A stretch of DNA of 64,000 bases, taken from contig JARKIP010000048.1 of assembly GCA_029990175.1 (NCBI GenBank), positions 26,560,001 to 26,624,000 on the forward strand. Reading direction: 5' to 3'. The notes beneath the pieces are model-generated. The model had not been told where the DNA came from, did not search any database, and was given only the letters and a program-made list of their open reading frames with translations. The position numbers were made by a program, and so were the translations under genes. This document shows positions 22,300 through 33,463 of this stretch, piece after piece. This DNA comes from Petunia secreta. Its lineage: Eukaryota > Streptophyta > Magnoliopsida > Solanales > Solanaceae. Numbering within the stretch: position 1 is the first letter of the stretch; every line of letters starts with the position of its first letter.

Positions 22300-22409
22300 T
22301 CAAGTTGCCAGCTTATCTCTGGCATTAATAGATTATTAGTGGGTTTAGCAATGATCGACACTCATTGTAGGTTTCTGTCGTGCCCTAGATTGGGTCGTGA
22401 GAAAAGTGG

Positions 22410-24101
22410 TATCAACACCTCGGAGATTTAGTATTACCATTCAGTATTTGGAGGAAGACTCCTCCACTTAAAGCACACACTTATGTAGCTATTTGAATTT
22501 CTGCTGGACTAAAGAAGATTTCTCTAAAAGCTGAACGTAGGCAGACCTAAGCTACCAACTACCCTTTCGAGTTGCCAACCAGCTGCAACTCTCGAGTTCA
22601 CAACTCCATACCTTTGCCGTAAACACCACCGCCTGATGGATGGTACTTCTATATAAAAATTTTGGCAGAGTTTCCCCTGAAATTGGATGATCCGCAAAAC
22701 AGAACCAGCATTATACTATACATGGGAATGGATACCCGGATAAACTGATAACATAAACATGTTAAACGGATAACAAGATGAGACAACTGGATGACATACC
22801 AAATCCGCATATAGAATGTCTGGACAGCACCACTGTCCTGATTTTCAACCTAATTTTCAGAGTATAGATCAAAGTTATAGACTTCATAGTCTTCATAAAA
22901 GTTTTAGATATATGTCTTAGGGTTCCAGGGAATCTTGAAGCATCTTAATATCAATTTTTTACAAGGAGTTATGCGCAAACTACTAACAGCTGTCCGAAGA
23001 TAAAAACAATTTTCCAGATTTTTAACATTTTGTGCTACTATTTTGGACATCTTTTACCGTGGTCCTTAGCAGTGCTATCTTTTGGAAAAGGTAAGTGTTT
23101 GTATCCAAAAAAATAATATGCTTACCCGGTTATCTTGACATGCACTCTGGCTCAACACAGGGAACATCACAATAGGTTACTGATTGCCTAAGCTCACCAG
23201 TGTCGAAAGAAGAAGAGATGGTAATAAACTGAGGATAGAAATAATTAGATCTTTATGAAGATCATCGTCTTATTTATTTGGCTACCAGAGCTAGACTATT
23301 TACAAGTCAAGCTAGCCAAAGAATCGAAATTGAAGAAATAGATATTAAATTAGCTCTATGGAACAACATCCATGCCAATTTAACCTCCCAATAAGAAGGA
23401 AACTCTGACAATTTACCAGAAACCCTGTTAACCCAGATAAGCTCATAGGATAACATGAATTTACTAGCATTTTGAACATAGATGAGATACGTAGATCGAA
23501 TATTACTTACTAATCAATTTGCACCGGAAGAAACGATAACACTTTCGGATGGTGACGAATTAGGATCCCATCATCCTACCAACATTGAATTTCGAGATAA
23601 GAGGTAAACTGAATTGACATAATAATAGAAGGTGGCGTAACAAGATGTCAAGCAGAAAAATACTGATACTCACTCACAAATCTCTCACATTTAAACCAGA
23701 TAAACTAGTAGGGTCATCATAAATGCCAGGAATAAATCATATTAGAAGCTCACCCCTCTACCGCAATCGATTCTTAATAGAACGACATCCAAGGAAACCA
23801 TCGAAACATGATAAGACACACCATTTCCAGATCGATCGAAAGAATCAAATCTTACTCATATTTAAGAGAAGAAGAAATAATCGGATCTACTACATCGAAT
23901 GCCTCAGCATACTGCCAGACCGGCAGTTCATAAAACTGCCTCTGCAGCTGAGCTGAGCCACTACCCTGGCAATCACTTTCTGGAGAACCACTGCCACCAC
24001 ACTCTCAACCTATACTAGATGGTGGCATTTCTTTTGCTGATTAAGATCTAAATGAAATCCCTTACAACTGAGTAGGTGCCTAATGACGAGATAAAGGACG
24101 A
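22410..24101 (-). other. 3' internal region of outer element, resumed
   Basis: Matches the inner copy again from the GGAGAAAGACTCCTCC-type motif (22448-22463; 26943-26958). No ORF recognised. 22745-23104 has no counterpart in the inner copy. Confidence 0.6.
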
Positions 24102-24106
24102 CTACC

Positions 24107-26527
24107 TGACACGACCCGGAATCCGGTTAGGCCGTGCGGGCACCCGACATCCTCCCAATGACCCGTCGGGCGAACCCTTACCAATTAAATTAGGAAAATA
24201 AATATAATAATTCATAAATAAGGACAAGACTTAAAAAAAATACAGACATACTGATGTCTCTAAGCTGTATAAAAGAAGTTACAGCCGACTACCCAACATA
24301 TTAGGTTTAGGGCTATCCAGACTAGACATCTAAGAGTACAGAAGAAGACAAATACCTCCTGAAGGGAGCAAACTGCAACTGAAATAATAAACAATAAACT
24401 GGTGGCCATTCGGAATGAAAGCTGGCTCACCCTGACAGCTGAAGTCGTCTTCGCTCCTTCACAACGTGGCAAACTCAATCCTGGAGCGAACCTGCCGAAA
24501 CGAAATAGATAGACAAGAAACAAACAACAAACAAGGGTGAGTCAAAAGGACTCAATAAGTGGGGCAGACTAGCCACCTCAAAGAATAGGATAGCTCGCCA
24601 GGGAGAAAAGAAACAGATAAACCAAATTCCTCTTATTTGAATTATGAAAAGGCAGAGCCAGATAATAACTAGAAATACGTATGGAATCACAAACTCATTA
24701 ACAACCAGAAACGTAAGATAGCCAGAACATCTAGGTATCCCGAACATATCAACAATCAGAAGTACATCATACTATCGCGGTGTTCAACCCGATCCATATA
24801 TTTATACCGTTGCGGCGTGCAACACGATCCATATATTTATACCGTTGCGGCGTGCAACCCGATCCATATGTTTATACCGTTGCGGCGTGCAACACGATCC
24901 ATATATTTATACCGTGGCGGCGTGCAACCCGATCCATATATTTATACCGTTGCGGCGTGCAACCCGATCCATATATTTATACCGTTGCGGCGTGCAACCC
25001 GATCCCGGCAACCCAGAACATGAGCCAGAAATATATAGGCAAACTGAGATATGTCCACAACATGGTATGCATACCGCATACATAAAACACAATACAATAC
25101 ACACAATAGTCAGTATGCGGGGCAATGAGATGGGATAAATGCGGTATGATACAATGCAGTCACATATGCCTGATACCTATCTCCGGCGCTGGACTCTCAT
25201 CGTCTACCAGGAGATATATGCAATAATGACCCTTCACCGGCTCGGGACTCTCATCGATTACCGGGAAGTATATGCAGTGATGACCCTTCACCGGTGCGGG
25301 ACTCTCATCGCCAACCGGGAAGTATATGTAATAATGACCCTTCGCCGGTGCGGGACTCTCATCGCCAACCGGGAAGTATATGCAATAATGACCCTTCGCC
25401 GGTGCGGGACTCTCATCGCCAACCGGGAAGTATATGCAATAATGACCCTTCGCCGGTGCGGGACTCTCATCGCCAACCGGGAAGTATATGCAATAATGAC
25501 CCTTCGCCGGTGCGGGACTCTCATCGCCAACCGGGAAGTATATGCAATGCTCAAAACCAGAGTGCAATGTTCATATGTTCAATGCAATACCAACAACAGG
25601 GCATAACGTATAATATACAATATAAATTCAAAGCTAAGGCGTAATGAGTACGCCTATCGGCAGCTACACACGTAAGGAAACACGTGGTAGAAAATCCACA
25701 AGGCCAAGGGCCTCCAAAGAAATGGATATAAACACTTACCTCTTCCAAAAGTTAGTACGGCTAATCAACAACCGCTTTATCCTTTGGTTTCCTTGCCAAA
25801 TGATCCCACTCTATTCAATAAGCAGAAAAATATATCAATTTAGGCTAAAGGCTTCATTCCTCACATCTTAGGGCAATCCAGGTAGGAACCTGATACTCTA
25901 TTCGCATACGCAATACACAGGCCAGGCCTATGTACGGGGTTTATGGTCACATAACCAAACCCTAAATAAATTACATTTATAAGTTGCCCATAACTCCCTG
26001 AGTACGAATATATAATCAATTTCATTATCAGGGTCCATTTGACCCTTTAAACTATCAATTTACGTCATTAGGGCGATGTCTAATATCCCTATTTTTACCG
26101 TAAAATTATATTCAAACATATGTAATAAACTCAAATAATATATTAAGATCATTACCTGAATGTTCTGGGGTGAAAATACTATTTTTCTCCGGCCCCATTT
26201 TCTCATTTTCTGGCATTTTAGCGGAAACTAGCCGAACAACATCGAAATTCACTTTTGAAAGTTCACAAAGGTCATAGATAATCATACGAACCCAACGGCG
26301 CTTTCGGATTTCAAATCAGAGCTCATTCGGCAAAAACCGAGCTCGAAAATCTCTTTTTAATATTTATCGCCAATAAAAACTGAAATCTGCTTCCGATGCC
26401 TACCAAACGAGGTCTGATTTAGCTCAAATTTTACAGACATGTTCTAATGGACATTACAAATATTTTAAAATTATCGGCACGCCAATAGGAGTCCTAACTT
26501 CCGAAACGACTAACCGAGGTCGTTTCA
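24107..26527 (-). repeat. 3' LTR of the inner element
   Basis: 2421 bp. Contains about seven copies of the 35-bp unit (24775-25006) and seven of the 54-bp unit (25175-25550). Confidence 0.94.
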
Positions 26528-26540
26528 TTCTCCTCCACTT
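26528..26540 (-). promoter_or_regulatory. polypurine tract, inner element
   Basis: Minus strand AAGTGGAGGAGAA abutting the 3' LTR start TGAAACGACC. Confidence 0.87.
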
Positions 26541-28230
26541 AAACTCTCGTTCGTCCTCGAACGAGCCTAAGTCTAAAGCAAGATTCACGCTGAGAACAAA
26601 AGAATTTGTACGACCTTCATAAACTATCCCACAGAATTTTTCCCTCATGATTACAAAAATAAAACTATAACACGAACACCGGACTCTTGGAATAAAATAT
26701 ATCTGGATAATATGATAACACCATTGCCCGAATTATTCTGACTAAGATGATCCTTCCTCGATCACGAGAGGAGAGTTCTACATTTTTGAAACGAAGATAC
26801 ACAGAACTTTGAATGGGTTAACATGATTAAGTCGATAATCACCTCTTCAATATACCTTTCGATATAGAATAGGTCGATAAACTAAGAATTAGCTTATGCT
26901 TCCACAAAGCCTTAGAGATTTAATATCTATATAATTAGTATTGGAGAAAGACTCCTCCACTTAGAGCTTCAGCTCATACAGCTAAGTTGAATAAAAATAG
27001 GCATCCTCGCAGGGTCTACTGGATTAAAGAAAACTTAGCTAAAACAGAATGCGGCTCTGAGCTACCAAATTACCCTCTCGAGTTGCCAAAGAGCTGCAAT
27101 TCTCGAGTTCTCAACTCCATACCTTTGTTGTAAACACCACCGCCTGATGGATGGTACTTCTATAAAAATTTCGGCAGAGTTTCCCCTGAAACTGAATGAT
27201 CCGCAAAAACAAAACCAGCACTATACTATACATGGGAATGGATACCCGGATAAACTGATATCCAAAACAATAATATGCTTACCCGGTTACAATACCACGT
27301 ACTCTGGCTCAACACAGGGAACATCACAATCGGCTACCAACTGCCCAAGCTTACCAGTGCCGAACAAAGAAGAAATGGCAATGGACTGAGGATAGAAATA
27401 ATTAGAGCTTCAGGAAGCTCATCTTCTTATTTTCTTGGCTACCAAAGCTAGGCTACTTCCGAGTCAAGCGAGCCAAAGAATCGCAATTGAAGAGATAGAC
27501 ATTAAATAAGCTTTATGGAAAAACATCCATACCAATTTAACCTCCCAATAAGAAGGAAACTCTGACAATTTACCAGAATACCCTTTTATAACTAAGACAA
27601 GCTCATAGAATAACATGACTCTACTAGAATCTCGAACCAAGAGGAGACACATAGATCGAGCATTACTTACCAGCCACTTTACACCGGAAGAAACAACGAC
27701 ACTTCCCATCATCCTACCCATACTGATTTCCGAGGATAGAGGTTAAATGACTTGACATAATAACACAAGGTGGCATAACAGGATGCCAAGCAGGCAATAG
27801 CAATACTCACCATCAAATCTCTCACATTTAGATCAGATAAACTAGTGGGGTCTCATAAATGCCAGAAATAAATCGTATCAGAAACTCACTGCCCTACCGC
27901 AACCGATTCTTAATTACGACAATATCCAAGGAATCCATTGAAACATGATAAGACACACCATTTCCGGATCGATCGAAAAGATAAATCTTACTTATAGATA
28001 AGGGAAGATGAAACACACTGGTCTACTACATCGGATGCTTCAGCATCCTGCCAGACTGGCAGTTCATAAAACTGCCTCTGCGACTGAACTAAGCCGCTAC
28101 ACTGAACCTTCTGAAGAATAACTGCCACCACGCTCTCAACCTTTACTGGATCGTGGCATTTCTCTGGTTGATTGAGATCTAAATAAAATCCCCTGCGATT
28201 GTGCAGGTGCCTGACGAGAGAAAGAATGAC
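26541..28230 (-). other. 3' internal region of the inner element, non-coding
   Basis: About 1.7 kb between the gag remnant and the polypurine tract. No RT, RNase H, integrase or chromodomain motif is visible in any frame. Collinear with the outer copy. Confidence 0.6.
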
Positions 28231-28239
28231 TGCCTACTC

Positions 28240-29430
28240 GCTGGAGTAACGGAAAACTCTTTAAAGGATAGCTAGACTCACGACAATGATACCACATTTT
28301 CGCTAAAAAATGGAAGCTGGAAAGATTATTGATAGCTGTAAAGAGAAGACTGAATCTGATCTTGATGAGCTACTGGCGCACTCTAAGAATCAAGTGACAC
28401 AAGCTGAGATAACCTGGAAGGTGACCTCCCTAAATAATCAGAACTCTTACCTCCAAATGAGGTACCATGGTTACCCACTAGGGCCACGGGATCTCTTACT
28501 TTCCCGCTCTAACTTATGGTATGCCGCAGTACCTTCGGGTAATATCAACAACAACATCAAATGAAATCCCGACCTCAATCTCTCGAGCCATCTGGGATCT
28601 CAAGGAAAAAGAAAGGTCATCAATAAATTTTGGAATCTCTCGAAAGGCTCATGGACTAGTTCTAATGCATATTCAGTCATTCTAAAGAATTCAATCTCAT
28701 ATTCTGAAACACCAACAGGCTAACCGACAGGCTACCCTGTCCAATCCACTCGAACTGGGAACATTTTTCATCTTATTCGCTACTCGAAAGGAACTTTTCC
28801 ACGAATCTAGAAGAAAAATCGAACCAAGTTAGCTAATAAGATAGCAGTCCACCAATTCAAGGCTGGACCCTGAAACTTGAAAGCAGAATAATCAACACCA
28901 TACCACTCGATATAATCAAGAGCCTGAAGGATATGCTAACATCATTTTATTTTAAAAAAACTTACACAGAGATTATCTAATGCATTGCTTGGGAATATCG
29001 GGATGTTCAACCGCGTAAAATAATGCAACCTCTTTGGACACTCGGACCGAACTGATACCTCAGCTGGCTAACAAGTAAGAACAATTAAAGGCACAACACA
29101 TACTACCTCCAGAATATAATTTACTGCAGCAATATTATGAACCAGAAAAGGAGCTCCCTGATATCAAACGTCTGCACATGCGGCAACCTGATAGGCTACC
29201 CAGCAAATAATAGGTTCTTACGATATCTGCGTCGCGAAGATTCTCGTAGAGCATCGTAGAGAGCCAAGGGAACTACAAGGCCCTGCTCCCTTGCTCATCG
29301 CGAGCTCGTGCGGCTGGAACCTCTGGAACTAGATCGTCAGCACGATCAAAAACACTCGGGGCTTCGTCACTGCTAGCCTCAGGCTAGACTGCTTCGTCTT
29401 GAACTCATACCATTTGCTGATTTGTTGCAC
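28240..29430 (-). pseudogene. gag remnant of the inner Tekay-like element
   Basis: On the minus strand, scattered gag-like segments appear in shifting frames: DYSAFKFQGPALNWWTA (about 28845-28895), a VSEYEIEFFRMTEYALELV segment (about 28650-28710) and LRSQMAREIEVGIS (about 28560-28605). They match the order of the retrotransposon gag core (QGAA..WW, EYE..F..L..YA, M.RE.E.G.S). Many stops interrupt it, and the zinc knuckle is not recognisable. The same remnant is in the outer copy, so the decay predates their split. The element was therefore probably mobilised by proteins of other copies. Confidence 0.65.
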
Positions 29431-29620
29431 GCGGGTTCACAATTACCACGAAGGAATTAACGAAAATACTTCTGCATCCTAGACCGACGCACGATCAGAA
29501 ATGAAGGAAGTGAAACTTCCTAAATGCCATCATAGCCTCTCGTAGATAAGTACGGACGTCTACGTACCCATCAGGGAGACTCTACTAGACACTGTCTTAG
29601 TCTGAATAGACTCTAAACTG

Positions 29621-29633
29621 GGCTCTGATACCA
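29621..29633 (-). promoter_or_regulatory. primer-binding site, initiator tRNA-Met type (inner element)
   Basis: Minus strand TGGTATCAGAGCC two bases after the end of the 5' LTR. This fixes the element's orientation as minus. Confidence 0.92.
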
Positions 29634-29635
29634 AC

Positions 29636-32056
29636 TGACACGACCCGGAAACCGGTTAGGCCGTGCGGGCACCCGACATCCTCCCAATGACCCGTCGGGC
29701 GAACCCTTACCAATTAAATTAGGAAAATAAATATAATAATTCATAAATAAGGACAAGACTTAAAAAAAATACAGACATACTGATGTCTCTAAGCTGTATA
29801 AAAGAAGTTACAGCCGACTACCCAACATATTAGGTTTAGGGCTATCCAGACTAGACATCTAAGAGTACAGAAGAAGACAAATACCTCCTGAAGGGAGCAA
29901 ACTGCAACTGAAATAATAAACAATAAACTGGTGGCCATTCGGAATGAAAGCTGGCTCACCCTGACAGCTGAAGTCGTCTTCGCTCCTTCACAACGTGGCA
30001 AACTCAATCCTGGAGCGAACCTGCCGAAACGAAATAGATAGACAAGAAACAAACAACAAACAAGGGTGAGTCAAAAGGACTCAATAAGTGGGGCAGACTA
30101 GCCACCTCAAAGAATAGGATAGCTCGCCAGGGAGAAAAGAAACAGATAAACCAAATTCCTCTTATTTGAATTATGAAAAGGCAGAGCCAGATAATAACTA
30201 GAAATACGTATGGAATCACAAACTCATTAACAACCAGAAACGTAAGATAGCCAGAACATCTAGGTATCCCGAACATATCAACAATCAGAAGTACATCATA
30301 CTATCGCGGTGTTCAACCCGATCCATATATTTATACCGTTGCGGCGTGCAACACGATCCATATATTTATACCGTTGCGGCGTGCAACCCGATCCATATGT
30401 TTATACCGTTGCGGCGTGCAACACGATCCATATATTTATACCGTGGCGGCGTGCAACCCGATCCATATATTTATACCGTTGCGGCGTGCAACCCGATCCA
30501 TATATTTATACCGTTGCGGCGTGCAACCCGATCCCGGCAACCCAGAACACGAGCCAGAAATATATAGGCAAACTGAGATATGTCCACAACATGGTATGCA
30601 TACCGCATACATAAAACACAATACAATACACACAATAGTCAGTATGCGGGGCAATGAGATGGGATAAATGCGGTATGATACAATGCAGTCACATATGCCT
30701 GATACCTATCTCCGGCGCTGGACTCTCATCGTCTACCAGGAGATATATGCAATAATGACCCTTCACCGGCTCGGGACTCTCATCGATTATCGGGAAGTAT
30801 ATGCAGTGATGACCCTTCACCGGTGCGGGACTCTCATCGCCAACCGGGAAGTATATGCAATAATGACCCTTCGCCGGTGCGGGACTCTCATCGCCAACCG
30901 GGAAGTATATGCAATAATGACCCTTCGCCGGTGCGGGACTCTCATCGCCAACCGGGAAGTATATGCAATAATGACCCTTCGCCGGTGCGGGACTCTCATC
31001 GCCAACCGGGAAGTATATGCAATAATGACCCTTCGCCGGTGCGGGACTCTCATCGCCAACCGGGAAGTATATGCAATGCTCAAAACCAGAGTGCAATGTT
31101 CATATGTTCAATGCAATACCAACAACAGGGCATAACGTATAATATACAATATAAATTCAAAGCTAAGGCGTAATGAGTACGCCTATCGGCAGCTACACAC
31201 GTAAGGAAACACGTGGTAGAAAATCCACAAGGCCAAGGGCCTCCAAAGAAATGGATATAAACACTTACCTCTTCCAAAAGTTAGTACGGCTAATCAACAA
31301 CCGCTTTATCCTTTGGTTTCCTTGCCAAATGATCCCACTCTATTCAATAAGCAGAAAAATATATCAATTTAGGCTAAAGGCTTCATTCCTCACATCTTAG
31401 GGCAATCCAGGTAGGAACCTGATACTCTATTCGCATACGCAATACACAGGCCAGCCCTATGTACGGGGTTTATGGTCACATAACCAAACCCTAAATAAAT
31501 TACATTTATAAGTTGCCCATAACTCCCTGAGTACGAATATATAATCAATTTCATTATCAGGGTCCATTTGACCCTTTAAACTATCAATTTACGTCATTAG
31601 GGCGATGTCTAATATCCCTATTTTTACCGTAAAATTATATTCAAACATATGTAATAAACTCAAATAATATATTAAGATCATTACCTGAATGTTCTGGGGT
31701 GAAAATACTATTTTTCTCCGGCCCCCTTTTCTCATTTTCTGGCATTTTAGCGGAAACTAGCCGAACAACATCGAAATTCACTTTTGAAAGTTCACAAAGG
31801 TCATAGATAATCATACGAACCCAACGGCGCTTTCGGATTTCAAATCAGAGCTCATTCGGCAAAAACCGAGCTCGAAAATCTCTTTTTAATATTTATCGCC
31901 AATAAAAACTGAAATCTGCTTCCGATGCCTACCAAACGAGGTCTGATTTAGCTCAAATTTTACAGACATGTTCTAATGGACATTACAAATATTTTAAAAT
32001 TATCGGCACGCCAATAGGAGTCCTAACTTCCGAAACGACTAACCGAGGTCGTTTCA
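29636..32056 (-). repeat. 5' LTR of the inner element
   Basis: 2421 bp, an almost exact copy of 24107-26527 at an offset of 5529. The 35-bp array is at about 30304-30535 and the 54-bp array at about 30704-31079. Confidence 0.94.
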
Positions 32057-32061
32057 CTACC

Positions 32062-33463
32062 TACCTGCCGAAGTAAAGAAAAACTTCTCAAATGATAGCC
32101 AGACTCATGACAGTGATAACATGAAAACTCCTCAAAGGATAATCAGACTCACGACAACGATAACACCTTTTCACTGAATATGGGAGCTGGACAGATTGTT
32201 GAAAGCTACAAAGAGAAAGCTGAGTCTAATCTTGATGAACTACCCGCGCACTCTAAGAATCACATGACACAAGCTGAGATCACCTGGAAGGTGACCTTCC
32301 AAAATAATCAGAACTTTTACCTCCAAATGAGGTACCATGGTTACCCACCAGGGCCGTGGGATCTCTTACTTTCCCACTCTAACTTATGGTATGCCTCGAA
32401 CCTTCGGGCAATATTAACAACAACATCAAATGAAGTTCCAACCTCAATTTTTCGAGCCATCTAGGATCTCAAGGAAGGAGAAAGGTCATTAATAAATCTT
32501 TGAATCTCTCAAAAGGCTCATGGACTAGTTCTAATGCATATTCAGCCATTCTATAGAATTCAATCTCATATTCTGAAACTAACAGGCTAACCTGTCCAAT
32601 CTACTCAAACTGGAAACACTCTTCATCTCGCTCTCTACTCGAAAGGAACTTTTCCACGAATCTAGAAGAAAAACCGAACCAAGTTAGCTAATAAGATAAC
32701 AGTCCACCAATCTAGGGCTGGACCTTAAAACTGGAAAAAAGAATAATCAACACCATACCGCTCGATATAATCAAGAGCCTGAAGGATACGTTGATATCAT
32801 TTCCTTTTAAAAAGAATCACGAGGTTTATCTGATGCATTGCTTAAGATTATCGGAAGGTTCAACCGCGTAAAATAATGCAACCTCTTTAGGCACTCGGAC
32901 CGAACTGATACCTCGGCTAGCTAACCAGCCAGAACAACTAGAGGCACAATACATGCTGCCTCGGAGCATACTTTATTGCGGCAACATTAAGAACTAGAAT
33001 AGGAACTCCCTAAGATCGAACGTCTCCATTTGCGGCAACCTGATAGGCTGCCTAGCGAATAATAGGTTCTTGCGGTATCTGTGTCGCCAAGATTCTCGTA
33101 AAAGCATCGTAGAGAGCCAAGGGAACCACAAGGAAGGCCCTGCTCCCTTGCCCATCGCGAGGTCGTACGGTTGGGAAAACTCTCAGGGCTTCGTCAGTGC
33201 TAGCCCCAGGCTAGACTGCTTCGTCTTGAACTCATACCATTTGATGATTTATCACACGAGGGTTTCACAATTACCACGAACGAATTAACGAAAATACTTT
33301 TGCATCCTAGACTGACGCACGATCAGAAAAGAAGGTAGTGAAACTTCCTAAATGCCATCATAGCCTCTCATAGATAAGTACGGATGTCTACGTACCCATC
33401 AGCGAGACTCTACTAGACACTGTCTTAGTCTGGATAGACTCTAAACTGGGCTTTGATACCAAC
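32062..33463 (-). pseudogene. 5' internal region of the outer element with gag remnant and primer site
   Basis: Matches 28230-29635 of the inner copy. It holds the same broken gag segments on the minus strand and the tRNA-Met primer site at 33449-33461, with one mismatch (TGGTATCAAAGCC). The CTACC duplication of the inner element adjoins its left end. Confidence 0.75.

Larger units (their letters stand above)
21081..24101 (-). other. 3' internal region of the outer element
   Basis: Collinear with 26528-28230 of the inner copy but with two extra blocks: 21450-22410 (pol chimera) and about 22745-23104 (no recognisable content). Otherwise non-coding on the minus strand: no RT, RNase H or integrase of the element's own. 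Confidence 0.7.
24107..32056 (-). mobile_element. Tekay-like element without pol (inner copy), young
   Basis: Complete minus-strand element of 7950 bp with CTACC duplications at 24102-24106 and 32057-32061: 5' LTR 29636-32056, primer site 29621-29633, gag remnants about 28240-29430, internal 3' region, purine tract 26528-26540 and 3' LTR 24107-26527. Both LTRs are 2421 bp with no length difference. About six substitutions were found by eye (for example near 24123/29652, 25019/30548, 25331/30860 and 26198/31727). It is inserted into the internal region of another copy of the same family. The 3.1-kb internal region is too short for pol and shows none. Confidence 0.93.

Noticed and set aside
24780..25644. 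ORFs up to 155 codons, plus and minus, repeated at 30309-31173
   Set aside because: Products of the 35-bp and 54-bp LTR arrays, duplicated because the two LTRs are near-identical.
28310..28564. Plus-strand ORF with homologue at 32180-32464
   Set aside because: Antisense to the decayed gag of the Tekay-like element; conservation is explained by element copies.
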